Source of the DNA: Actinomycetota bacterium
GTDB lineage: Bacteria > Actinomycetota > Acidimicrobiia > Acidimicrobiales > Ilumatobacteraceae
Assembly (NCBI GenBank): GCA_030645675.1
Contig: JAUSLQ010000131.1
Location: 1-46,741 of the forward strand
Length of the DNA stretch: 46,741 bases
Direction: 5' to 3'
Below, piece after piece: positions 26,358 to 33,875 of this stretch. The notes beneath the pieces were generated by a model. That model saw only the letters and a program-made list of their open reading frames with translations, ran no database searches and had not been told where the DNA came from. The position numbers and the translations under genes are program-made. Within the stretch, counting starts at the first letter, position 1. Each line of letters starts with the position of its first letter.

Positions 26358-28106
26358 ATGACGTCGACGTTGCCCGTGGAGCAGAGCCCAGGAAGAGACC
26401 CTTCCGTGTTGGATCTGCTGAGCCAGGCACGCGACGTCGAGGCCGACGATCTCGGCCGTGCGCGTTCCCTCGTACAGCAGGCCAGGGTGCTGGCCCGCTC
26501 GCAGCGCGACGCCCCCGGCGAGGCCGAGGCGCTGTACCGGCTGGCCGAGCTGTCGTACGCCAGCGGCCTGAACAACGAAGCGTTCGCCGTCGCCCTGGAG
26601 GCGCGCGATCTGGCCCAGCAGTGCGGCGCCGCGTTGTCGCAGGTGTCGGCATTGAACCTGATCGCCGCCGTGCAGTACCACGCGGCCAACTTCTCCGAGG
26701 CACTGTCCGCAGCGCTGGCCGCGCTGGAGCTGTACCGCTCCACCGACGAGCGGGTTGCCGAGGGCATGCTGCTGAACTCGCTGGCCGTCATCCAGCACAG
26801 CCTGCGCGACACCGACCGGGCGATCGTCACCTACGAGGCCGCGCTGATGGCCAACAAGGGCCAGAACCGGCCCGACCTCGACGCGATCACGCTGGCCAAC
26901 ATGGCCAAGGTGCGCGCCGACCGCCACGAAGACCTGCTCGCGGTCAGCCTGGGCGAGTCCGCCCTGGAGCTGGCCAAGGCCCACGCGCCCGAGTTCGTGC
27001 CCGAGATCCTCGCCCGCCTGGCCATCGCCTACGTCGCGCTCTCCGCGCTGGACAGGGCGGTCAGCTGCCTCGACGAGGCCGACGGTGTGCTGCGCGACCG
27101 CACGACACGCCGCGTCGCGCTGTCGCCGGGCAGCGTGGTCACGGTGCGGGTGGCCCGCGGCGAGCTGTACGTGGCGCAGCACCTGCGCGACCACGCGCTG
27201 CGCGAGTGGGGCGATGCGCTGGATCTGGCCACCCAGGCCAACATGACCGAAGTGGCGCTGACGCTGCGCGAGAAGCTGGCCGGGCTGTGCAAGGAGATGG
27301 GCCGCTTCGAGCATGCGCTCGCCCACCAGGAGGCGCGTTACGCCCTCAACGAGGAGATGTTCAACCGCGGCACCGATCTGCGCATCAAGACGCTGCAGAT
27401 CCAGCACGACACCGAGGCGGCCCGGCACCAGTCGGAGATCCTGCGCTTGCGCACCACCGACCTCGAGCAGCTGGTGTCACTTCGCACCGACGAGGTCGAG
27501 GCGTTCCAGATCGAGGTGCTGTTGCGGATCGCCGTGATGGCCGAGTTCCGCAACACCGACACGGCCGAGCACCCCATCCGCGTCGGCGACCTCTCCGCCG
27601 AGATCGCGCAAGAGCTGGGCGAACCCACCGAGTACGTGAACCAGTTGCGGCTGGCAGCGCGCCTGCACGACATCGGCAAGGTGGCCGTGCCCGACGCCAT
27701 CCTGATGAAGCCCGGCCCGCTGACGGCAGCCGAGTTCGACCTGATGAAGACGCACACCACGCTGGGTGCCGAGATCCTGTCGGGCAGCTCGTCGCCCACG
27801 ATCCAGCTGGCGGCCGAGCTGGCGCTCACCCATCACGAGCGGTGGGACGGCAGCGGCTACCCCGGCGGTGTAGCCGGCGCGGTCATCCCGCTCAGCGGCC
27901 GCATCGTCACCATCGCCGACGTGTACGACGCGCTCATCAGCGCCCGCGTGTACAAGCACGCCTGGTCGTCGATCGATGCGATCAACTACATCGTCGCCGG
28001 CCGCGGCGCCCAGTTCGAGCCGCGGATGGTGGCGGCGTTCATCGCCGTGATGGCACGCCGCGACCCGGCACTGGCGGCGTTGATCGACCGCTCAAAGCCA
28101 GCGTGA
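26358..28106 (+). CDS. TPR-HD-GYP c-di-GMP phosphodiesterase
   Basis: 582 residues. Residues ~20-340 are helical repeats of TPR type (AEALYRLAELSYASGLNNEAFAVALEA, AEGMLLNSLAVIQHSLRDTDRAIVTYEAAL). A likely coiled coil follows (about 345-390), then an HD-GYP domain: EHPIRVGDLS, H437-D438 in RLHDIGKVAVPD, HHERWDGSGYPGG with GYP at 500-502, and IADVYDALISARVYK. The metal and catalytic residues are intact, so hydrolysis of c-di-GMP is expected, controlled by a protein-binding TPR module. GGAGGTGA at 26348-26355 sets the ATG. The last 68 nt overlap the tetR gene tail to tail. Confidence 0.88.
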   Translation: MTSTLPVEQSPGRDPSVLDLLSQARDVEADDLGRARSLVQQARVLARSQRDAPGEAEALYRLAELSYASGLNNEAFAVALEARDLAQQCGAALSQVSALNLIAAVQYHAANFSEALSAALAALELYRSTDERVAEGMLLNSLAVIQHSLRDTDRAIVTYEAALMANKGQNRPDLDAITLANMAKVRADRHEDLLAVSLGESALELAKAHAPEFVPEILARLAIAYVALSALDRAVSCLDEADGVLRDRTTRRVALSPGSVVTVRVARGELYVAQHLRDHALREWGDALDLATQANMTEVALTLREKLAGLCKEMGRFEHALAHQEARYALNEEMFNRGTDLRIKTLQIQHDTEAARHQSEILRLRTTDLEQLVSLRTDEVEAFQIEVLLRIAVMAEFRNTDTAEHPIRVGDLSAEIAQELGEPTEYVNQLRLAARLHDIGKVAVPDAILMKPGPLTAAEFDLMKTHTTLGAEILSGSSSPTIQLAAELALTHHERWDGSGYPGGVAGAVIPLSGRIVTIADVYDALISARVYKHAWSSIDAINYIVAGRGAQFEPRMVAAFIAVMARRDPALAALIDRSKPA

Positions 28107-28677
28107 TCCACTCACCCACCAGCTGGGCGAGATCGTCGATGGGCATCGCCAGGCGGCCCTTGCGGTGTGCGTTGCTGTACGCCGAGACAGTGCCCAGCAC
28201 GCCCACCACGTAGAACTCCACGTCGCCGTCGGGCACCGTGCCGGCCTGCTGCGCCTCCAGCAGCAGGCGCCGCACGTCGGCGGCGTACACGTCGCTGCCT
28301 TCCTTCAGCACTGCGGCCAGCGCGTCGTCGGTGCGCTCCACGTCGAGCAGGGCGAAGTACGGCTGGTGTTCGGCCATGAACCGCACGCTGGCCTCGGCGC
28401 CCTGGCGGATGCGCGTGACCGCGTCGGTTGCCGGGTCCATGGCTGCCGCTTGGGCGCGCCGCAGGTTCAGGCGCATCGTCCGCACCAGTTCGGCGAACAG
28501 CGACTCCTTGGTGGGGAAGTACCAGTAGAACAGACCCTTCGCCACCCCGGCGGCCGCGCAGATGTCGCTGATGCGGGTGGCGCCGTAGCCCTTCTGGGTG
28601 AACGACCGCTCGGCCGCCTGCAACAGCTGCTGCTTGCGTTCGTTGCCCTGCTCGGTATGACGACGGTCGGCGACCAC
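28039..28677 (-). CDS. TetR family transcriptional regulator
   Basis: 212 residues from the GTG at 28677. The helix-turn-helix is GATRISDICAAAGVAKGLFYWYFPTKESLFAEL (about 32-64). The ligand domain contains YFALLDVERTDDALAAVL and is not assignable. An ATG at 28704 lies inside the palindrome 28697-28712, while TTGACC-N17-TGGACT places transcription at the GTG, so GTG is chosen. It is divergent from the ferredoxin gene and probably represses both itself and the rightward ferredoxin-esterase-lgt run through that palindrome. Confidence 0.87.
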   Translation of the reverse strand: MVADRRHTEQGNERKQQLLQAAERSFTQKGYGATRISDICAAAGVAKGLFYWYFPTKESLFAELVRTMRLNLRRAQAAAMDPATDAVTRIRQGAEASVRFMAEHQPYFALLDVERTDDALAAVLKEGSDVYAADVRRLLLEAQQAGTVPDGDVEFYVVGVLGTVSAYSNAHRKGRLAMPIDDLAQLVGEWITLALSGRSTPPVPGRGVPSRR

Positions 28678-28683
28678 GGGCCA

Positions 28684-28712
28684 AGTCCAGCAGGCATTGA
28701 CCAACGGGTCAA
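28684..28712 (-). promoter_or_regulatory. tetR promoter, leaderless
   Basis: On the minus strand TTGACC (28712-28707), a 17-nt spacer and TGGACT (28689-28684) are followed by 6 nt and the GTG start. The -35 box is one arm of the operator palindrome, so repressor binding would block it. Confidence 0.55.
28697..28712. promoter_or_regulatory. TetR operator candidate
   Basis: TTGACC-AACG-GGTCAA is a perfect inverted repeat with 6-bp arms between the divergent tetR and ferredoxin genes. It overlaps the -35 element of tetR and lies about 28 nt before the ferredoxin start. This is the usual geometry of TetR autoregulation. Confidence 0.65.
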
Positions 28713-28727
28713 TCCGAGCTGACGCCG

Positions 28728-28733
28728 TACACT
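28728..28733 (+). promoter_or_regulatory. -10 box of probable leaderless transcript (ferredoxin)
   Basis: TACACT ends 6 nt before the ATG at 28740. The identical hexamer precedes gatC. The palindrome 28697-28712 would cover the -35 region. Confidence 0.5.
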
Positions 28734-28739
28734 CGCCAC

Positions 28740-29120
28740 ATGGCCGACGCCCGGGCCGACCGCATCGCCCATCGCACGCGTCATCCGAAGTGGAAGAACC
28801 ATCCGCTGCGGATCGAGATGCTGGAGTGCATCAACTGCGACGCGTGCCTGCAGCACTGCCCGCCGGAGTTCGGGGCCATCTTCCTGCACGGCCCCGACGT
28901 GGTGATCATCCCCGAGCTGTGCAGCGGGTGCGACAAATGCCTGCCCGCCTGCCCGGTGCACTGCATCCACCCCTTCCCCGAGTGGGAGGCGAAGGGTTCG
29001 CCTGCGCAGTGGTGGCAACAGGCCGAGGGCGCCGCCGACCCGTACCGCACCGCCGACGGCCGGCCGCAGACCCCCCCTGCAACACCCGCGAGCGAGACCG
29101 CGGCGCGGCGCCCTGGCTGA
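28740..29120 (+). CDS. Ferredoxin-like protein with two [4Fe-4S] motifs
   Basis: 126 residues. Two cluster motifs are seen: CINCDACLQHCP (about 30-41) and CSGCDKCLPACP (about 61-72), each C-x2-C-x2-C-x3-CP, as in bacterial 2[4Fe-4S] ferredoxins. Between them lies FGAIFLHGPDVVIIPEL. The sequence around the clusters is longer than in simple clostridial ferredoxins, with a basic N-terminus (RIAHRTRHPKWKNHP) and a Pro/Thr-rich tail of about 45 residues. It would carry electrons in the cytoplasm; the partner is not shown, though the ferredoxin-reducing indolepyruvate oxidoreductase at 18337-21795 is a candidate. Divergent tetR suggests regulated expression. Confidence 0.87.
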   Translation: MADARADRIAHRTRHPKWKNHPLRIEMLECINCDACLQHCPPEFGAIFLHGPDVVIIPELCSGCDKCLPACPVHCIHPFPEWEAKGSPAQWWQQAEGAADPYRTADGRPQTPPATPASETAARRPG

Positions 29121-29133
29121 CATACTGCACGCC

Positions 29134-29889
29134 ATGACTGCACTGATCCCCGGGGCCGAGCCCTGGTCGCACACCGGAACCTCCGCCCACGGCGCACTGG
29201 TGCTGCACGGCTTCACGGGCAACCCGGGCAGCATGCGGGGTTTGGCCGAGGCGTTCGCCGCCGCCGGGTACCACGTAGAGATGCCGCTGCTGCCGGGCCA
29301 TGGCACCACGGTCGACGACATGCTGCCCACCCGATGGGCCGACTGGGTGGCCGCCGCCGAGGCCGCCTACCAGACGCTGGCCGCCCGCACCGACAGGATG
29401 GTCGTGGCCGGGCTCAGCATGGGCGGCGCGCTGACGCTGCGCATCGGTGCCGACCACCCCGAGGTGGCCGGCCTGGTGTGCGTGAACCCAGCCACCCAGC
29501 CGCAGCCCGCCGAGATGCTGGAGATGCTGCAGGGCATGATCGACGGTGGCACCGAGGTGATGCCTGCGATCGGCAGCGACATCGCCGACCCCGATGCCCA
29601 CGAGTCGGCATACGACGCCACCCCGTTGCGCCCGCTGCTCTCGCTGATGGTCGACGGCCTGGCCACGCTGGCGCCTGAGTACCAAGGAATGCGCCAGCCG
29701 CTGCTGCTGCTGAACTCGCCACAGGATCACGTGGTCGAGCCGGCCGCAGCCGAGTTCCTGGCCCAGCAGTACGGCGGCCCGGTGCAGCGCGTCAGCCTGG
29801 ATCGCAGCTATCACGTGGCCACCCAGGACTACGACAAGGAGCTGATCTTCGAGTCGGCCGTGTCGTTCGCCCAGCGCGTGTTCGGCTGA
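29134..29889 (+). CDS. Alpha/beta hydrolase, carboxylesterase/monoacylglycerol lipase type
   Basis: 251 residues. Oxyanion motif VLHGFTGNPGSMRGLAEAF, LPGHGTTVDDM, nucleophile Ser in VAGLSMGGALTL, Asp in NSPQDHVVEP, and His in LDRSYHVATQDYDKE form a complete catalytic triad. This pattern matches the Est30/monoglyceride lipase group of cytoplasmic carboxylesterases. A CATACT box (29121-29126) 7 nt before the ATG may give it its own leaderless start, though it is only 13 nt behind the ferredoxin gene. lgt follows after 4 nt, so it is probably in an operon. Confidence 0.87.
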   Translation: MTALIPGAEPWSHTGTSAHGALVLHGFTGNPGSMRGLAEAFAAAGYHVEMPLLPGHGTTVDDMLPTRWADWVAAAEAAYQTLAARTDRMVVAGLSMGGALTLRIGADHPEVAGLVCVNPATQPQPAEMLEMLQGMIDGGTEVMPAIGSDIADPDAHESAYDATPLRPLLSLMVDGLATLAPEYQGMRQPLLLLNSPQDHVVEPAAAEFLAQQYGGPVQRVSLDRSYHVATQDYDKELIFESAVSFAQRVFG

Positions 29890-29893
29890 CGCG

Positions 29894-30865
29894 GTGCACA
29901 TGCTGGCCAGCATCCCCAGCCCGTCCGACGGCGTCCTGCACCTGGGGCCGCTCGACATCCACGCCTACGGCCTGATGATCGCACTCGGTGTGGTGGCCGC
30001 TGTGTGGCTTGCCGGCCGCCGGATGGAAGCCGCGGGCGTGGGCACCCGCGACGACATGAGCTCGATCGCGGTGTGGGCGGTGAGCGCCGGCGTGCTGGGT
30101 GCCCGGCTGTATTACATCGTCACCGACAAGAGCCTGCCGTGGAAGCACCCGGATCGCTGGATCAAGGTGTGGGAGGGCGGTCTCGGCATCCCCGGTGGGC
30201 TGCTCGCCGGCATCGTGGTGGCGATGATCGTGGCCGAGCGCCGCGGCGTGTCACCCGGTGGGTTGTTCACCGCAGCCGCGCCGGCGGTGCCGCTGGCCCA
30301 GGCCATCGGGCGCATCGGCAACTGGTGGAACCAAGAACTGTACGGCCGGCCGACCACCCTGCCGTGGGGCCTGGAGATCGACGACCAGCACCTGCCGTCC
30401 AGCGGCGAGTACCCGTCGGGCACCCTGTTCCACCCCACGTTCCTCTACGAAGCGCTGTGGAACCTGGGCCTGATGGCGTTGCTGATCGTCATCGGCAAGC
30501 GGATGAAGCTGCGGCCCGGCCGCCTGCTGGTGATCTACGTGCTGGGTTATGCGATCGGCCGCTTCTGGATCGAAGGCCTGCGCATCGACTCGGCCAACGC
30601 CGCCGGCGGCTGGCGCCTGAACCAATGGGTGTCCGTCGCCGCCGCAGCGGGGGCGCTGCTGTTCCTGTTCATCGACCGCAGCCGCCACCGCAACGACGTG
30701 GCCGTCGACGACGAGGATGATGGATCGGACGACGACCGCGACGTCGAGACCCCCACCGATGACGAGACCCCCACCGACGCCGAAGCCATCGACTTCGCCG
30801 ACGACGACCCGCTGGCCGACGAGAGCGCGGCCGCCGGCTCCGACTACGTTGCCGGAGATGAGTGA
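29894..30865 (+). CDS. lgt: Prolipoprotein diacylglyceryl transferase with acidic tail
   Basis: 323 residues from GTG; an ATG two codons later is equally possible. Lgt moves diacylglycerol from phosphatidylglycerol to the lipobox cysteine of prolipoproteins in the cytoplasmic membrane. Seen: IHAYGLMIALGVVAA, GGLGIPGGLLAG, the signature AIGRIGNWWNQELYG (about 137-151) with R140, and FHPTFLYEALWNL, all typical, with about seven membrane helices. The last ~55 residues are strongly acidic with repeated Asp and TPTD/ETPT units, an extension the catalytic core does not need. It overlaps the next gene by 8 nt. Substrates in this window include the lipoproteins at 9193 and 3040. Confidence 0.93.
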   Translation: MHMLASIPSPSDGVLHLGPLDIHAYGLMIALGVVAAVWLAGRRMEAAGVGTRDDMSSIAVWAVSAGVLGARLYYIVTDKSLPWKHPDRWIKVWEGGLGIPGGLLAGIVVAMIVAERRGVSPGGLFTAAAPAVPLAQAIGRIGNWWNQELYGRPTTLPWGLEIDDQHLPSSGEYPSGTLFHPTFLYEALWNLGLMALLIVIGKRMKLRPGRLLVIYVLGYAIGRFWIEGLRIDSANAAGGWRLNQWVSVAAAAGALLFLFIDRSRHRNDVAVDDEDDGSDDDRDVETPTDDETPTDAEAIDFADDDPLADESAAAGSDYVAGDE

Positions 30866-31661
30866 CGACGTCGTACTGATCGAGCGCCCTGAGCCGGGTG
30901 TCGCCGTGCTCACGCTCAACCGCCCCGATCGCCTGAACGCCTGGACCGGCGTGCTGGGCGACCGCTACTTCGGCCTGCTCGACGAGTGCGCGGCCGACCC
31001 GTCGGTGAAGGTGATCGTCGTCACCGGCGCCGGCAAGGGCTTCTGTGCCGGTGCCGACATGAACGAACTGCAGGCGCTGGGCGCCTCCAAGGGCGGTGGG
31101 GGCGCGGCGGCCGCTGCCGGCAACCGCCCGCAGTACACCACCACGCTGATCCCCAAGCCCGTGATCGCCGCCATCAACGGGGCCTGTGCCGGCATGGGCC
31201 TGGCCCAGGCGCTGATGTGCGACATGCGCTTCGCCGCTGCCGGCGCCAAGCTGACCACCTCGTTCAGCCAGCGCGGCCTGATCGCCGAGTGGGGCCTGTC
31301 GTGGGTGCTGCCTCGCCTGGTGGGCACCGCCCGGGCGTTCGACCTGCTGCTCTCGGGCCGCGTGGTGCTGGTCGAGGAAGCCGCGCAGATGGGCCTGGTG
31401 AATGCAGTGGTGCCGCCCGAGGAGCTGCTGCCGTACACCATCGCGTATGCGGCCGAGCTGGCGGCGAAGGCGTCGCCGACCTCGATGGCCGTGATGAAGC
31501 GGCAGGTCTACGCCGACTGGGACAAGGGCCTCATCCCCGCCCACGACGACGCGGTGGAGCTGATGAAGCAGTCGATGCGCCGCCCCGACTTCGTCGAAGG
31601 CGTGTCGAGCTACCTCGAGAAGCGGCCACCGGCGTTCACCCCCGTCGATCCGTCGGCCTGA
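30858..31661 (+). CDS. Enoyl-CoA hydratase/isomerase family protein
   Basis: 267 residues from the ATG at 30858. The crotonase fold is clear: VAVLTLNRPDRLNAW, oxyanion segment GKGFCAGADMNEL (A-D motif), and INGACAGMGLAQALMCDMRFA for the second oxyanion hole. In QRGLIAEWGLSWVLPRLVG a Glu sits near the second catalytic position; the first expected Glu is not obvious, so hydratase versus isomerase activity is uncertain. A Gly/Ala-rich insertion (KGGGGAAAAAG, about 85-95) lies in the flexible loop after the first motif. It overlaps lgt by 8 nt, which implies coexpression rather than a shared pathway. Confidence 0.85.
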   Translation: MSDDVVLIERPEPGVAVLTLNRPDRLNAWTGVLGDRYFGLLDECAADPSVKVIVVTGAGKGFCAGADMNELQALGASKGGGGAAAAAGNRPQYTTTLIPKPVIAAINGACAGMGLAQALMCDMRFAAAGAKLTTSFSQRGLIAEWGLSWVLPRLVGTARAFDLLLSGRVVLVEEAAQMGLVNAVVPPEELLPYTIAYAAELAAKASPTSMAVMKRQVYADWDKGLIPAHDDAVELMKQSMRRPDFVEGVSSYLEKRPPAFTPVDPSA

Positions 31662-31693
31662 GCGAGCCGTCCGCCGGAAGGTCGGAAGCCGGT

Positions 31694-31736
31694 GGGTGAG
31701 GGGTGAGGGGTGAAAGGGTGAAGGGTGAAGGGTGAA
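31694..31736 (+). repeat. 7-bp tandem repeat GGGTGAA/GGGTGAG upstream of alpha-galactosidase
   Basis: Six copies of GGGTGA(A/G) at 31694-31736, one carrying an extra A. The last copy ends 6 nt before the GTG at 31743 and resembles a Shine-Dalgarno sequence. Each copy also contains a GTG, so copy number could change start choice and translation. Confidence 0.75.
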
Positions 31737-31742
31737 GCTGTC

Positions 31743-33875
31743 GTGATCCATCTGCGTGGCCCCCGGACGGACGTGGTGATCGACACGGCGTTCGGCGCGC
31801 CCGTGGTCGCCCACTGGGGCGCGCCCGTGGGCGAGATCGACCCCCACGCCTTGCGCCGAGCGCTGGCCCGCCCGGTCGCCGGCGGCGGGCTGGACGTGGT
31901 GGCCCCGCTGTCGGTGGTGCCCGAGCACGGCAGTGGGTTCGCCGGCCGGCCCGGCCTGCTGGGCCACCGCCAGGGTGGGCGGGCGTGGGCGCCGCGCTTC
32001 GTACCCGCCGAGGTGCGCCGGCTCGGCCCTTCGGCGGTGGAGGTGATCGCGGTCGATCCGCACGCCGGGCTGCAGCTGGCCACCACGATCGAGCTCGACG
32101 AGCTGCTGGCGGTGAGCGTGCAACTGACCAACACGGGCGCCAACCGCTACCTGCTGCAGCAGCTGGCCCCCACGCTGCCATTGCCCAGCCAGGCCCGCGA
32201 GCTGCTCCACTTCAACGGCCGCTGGACCCGCGAGTTCCAGCCCGTCCGCCGGCCGTTCACCTCCGGTGCGTTCGTCGTCGAGAACCGCTCGGGCCGTTCC
32301 AGCCAGGACCAGGTGCCCGTGCTGTTCGCCGGCACGCCCGGCTTCGGCGAGTGGAGCGGAGAGGTGTGGGGCGTGCACCTCGCGTGGAGCGCGAACCATC
32401 AGCTGCTGGCAGAGGTGCTGCCCGACGGCCGGGCGCTGGTGCAGGCCGGCGAGCTGCTGCACCCTGGCGAGCTGGTGCTGCAGCCGGGCGAGCGCTACAC
32501 GACGCCGACTCTGTACGGCACCTACAGCGACAGTGGTCTGACGCCCGCGTCGTGGGGCTTCCACCGCCACCTGCGCGCGCTGCCGGCGCACCCCACCAGC
32601 GAGCGACCGGTGCTGGTGAACACGTGGGAGGCCGTGTACTTCCACCACGACCTGGCGGTGCTCACGGCGCTGGCCACCGCCGCGGCGGAGGTTGGCGCCG
32701 AGCGCTTCGTGCTCGACGACGGCTGGTTCGGTTCACGCCGCGACGACCGCTCGGGCCTCGGCGACTGGGAGGTGTCGCCGCAGGCGCACCCGCAGGGCCT
32801 GCAGCCGCTGATCTCGGCCGTGCGTGCGCTGGGCATGGAGTTCGGCATCTGGGTGGAGCCGGAGATGGTGAACCCCGACAGCGACCTGTACCGCGCGCAC
32901 CCGGAGTGGGCGCTGGTGGAAACCGGTTACGAGCCGGTGCTGAGCCGTCACCAGCTGGTGCTCGACCTGGCGAACCCGGAGGCGTACGCGCACATCCGCG
33001 ACCGGCTGCACGCCCTGCTGCGCAACCACGACATCGCGTTCGTCAAGTGGGACATGAACCGCAACCACGTGCACGCCAGCGGCGCCGACGGCGCGGCCGG
33101 GTCGCACGCGCAGACACTGGCGCTGTACCGCCTGCTCGACGAGTTGCGCGGCCTGCACCCGGACGTGGAGATCGAGAGCTGCTCCAGCGGCGGCGGGCGC
33201 GTCGACTTCGAGATCCTCCGGCGCACCCAGCGCGTGTGGGCCAGCGACTGCATCGACGCGCTCGAGCGGCAGAGCATCCAGCGCGGGCTGTCCATGTTCC
33301 TGCCGCCCGAACTGATGGGCAGCCACATCGGCGCGCCAACAGCGCACACCACCGGCCGCACCCACTCGCTGGCGTTCCGTGCCGTGTCGGCGCTGTTCGG
33401 GCACATGGGCATCGAGTGGAACCTGCTCGGCCTGAACGATCAGGAACGGGCCGAGCTGGCTGCGGTGGTCGCATTGCACCGGCGCTTCCGCCCGCTGCTG
33501 CACACCGGCGACACCGTGCGCTTCGACCCGCTGCCCGACGGCGACGTGGTGTCGGGTCACGCCCACGGCGTGTACGCCGCCGACCGCTCGGAGGCGTTGG
33601 TGGCGGCGGTGCAGCTGCGCACGGGCAGCAGCCTGACCCCGCCCGTGCTGCGCCTGCCGGGGCTGGAACCCGACCGCCTGTACACGGTGCGCGAGGTGCC
33701 TCTGCCGCGCCAGGCGCGGCCGATGGGCCGCCGCCAACCCTGGCTGACCGACGGCATCACGCTGACCGGGCGGCAGCTGGCCGTGCACGGGCTGCAGTTG
33801 CCGGCGATGAACCCGGAGAGCGCACTGCTGCTGCACCTGGTGGCCGAGCCGGCCGACGCACAGGTGAGCAGTTGA
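31743..33875 (+). CDS. GH36 alpha-galactosidase
   Basis: 710 residues from the GTG at 31743; a GTG inside the repeat at 31725 would add six. An N-terminal beta-sandwich domain is followed by the catalytic barrel with VLVNTWEAVYFHHD, FVLDDGWFGSRRDD, FGIWVEPEMVNPDSDLY, nucleophile D437 in VKWDMNRNH, CSSGGGRVDFEIL, and acid/base D502 in RVWASDCIDALERQ. All are family hallmarks. It removes terminal alpha-galactose from raffinose-type sugars or galactolipids. There is no signal peptide, so it acts in the cytoplasm. Its TGA shares an A with the ATG of the beta-galactosidase gene, so the two are cotranslated. Confidence 0.93.
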   Translation: MIHLRGPRTDVVIDTAFGAPVVAHWGAPVGEIDPHALRRALARPVAGGGLDVVAPLSVVPEHGSGFAGRPGLLGHRQGGRAWAPRFVPAEVRRLGPSAVEVIAVDPHAGLQLATTIELDELLAVSVQLTNTGANRYLLQQLAPTLPLPSQARELLHFNGRWTREFQPVRRPFTSGAFVVENRSGRSSQDQVPVLFAGTPGFGEWSGEVWGVHLAWSANHQLLAEVLPDGRALVQAGELLHPGELVLQPGERYTTPTLYGTYSDSGLTPASWGFHRHLRALPAHPTSERPVLVNTWEAVYFHHDLAVLTALATAAAEVGAERFVLDDGWFGSRRDDRSGLGDWEVSPQAHPQGLQPLISAVRALGMEFGIWVEPEMVNPDSDLYRAHPEWALVETGYEPVLSRHQLVLDLANPEAYAHIRDRLHALLRNHDIAFVKWDMNRNHVHASGADGAAGSHAQTLALYRLLDELRGLHPDVEIESCSSGGGRVDFEILRRTQRVWASDCIDALERQSIQRGLSMFLPPELMGSHIGAPTAHTTGRTHSLAFRAVSALFGHMGIEWNLLGLNDQERAELAAVVALHRRFRPLLHTGDTVRFDPLPDGDVVSGHAHGVYAADRSEALVAAVQLRTGSSLTPPVLRLPGLEPDRLYTVREVPLPRQARPMGRRQPWLTDGITLTGRQLAVHGLQLPAMNPESALLLHLVAEPADAQVSS

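Noticed and set aside
28681-28704. ATG at 28704 as the tetR start
   Set aside because: It lies inside the operator palindrome and upstream of the predicted transcription start; the GTG at 28677 fits the promoter and the family N-terminus better.
31985-33874. In-frame upstream extension of the beta-galactosidase
   Set aside because: It overlaps the whole alpha-galactosidase in another frame and is Arg/Ala-rich without homology. The ATG at 33875 begins directly before the conserved N-terminus.
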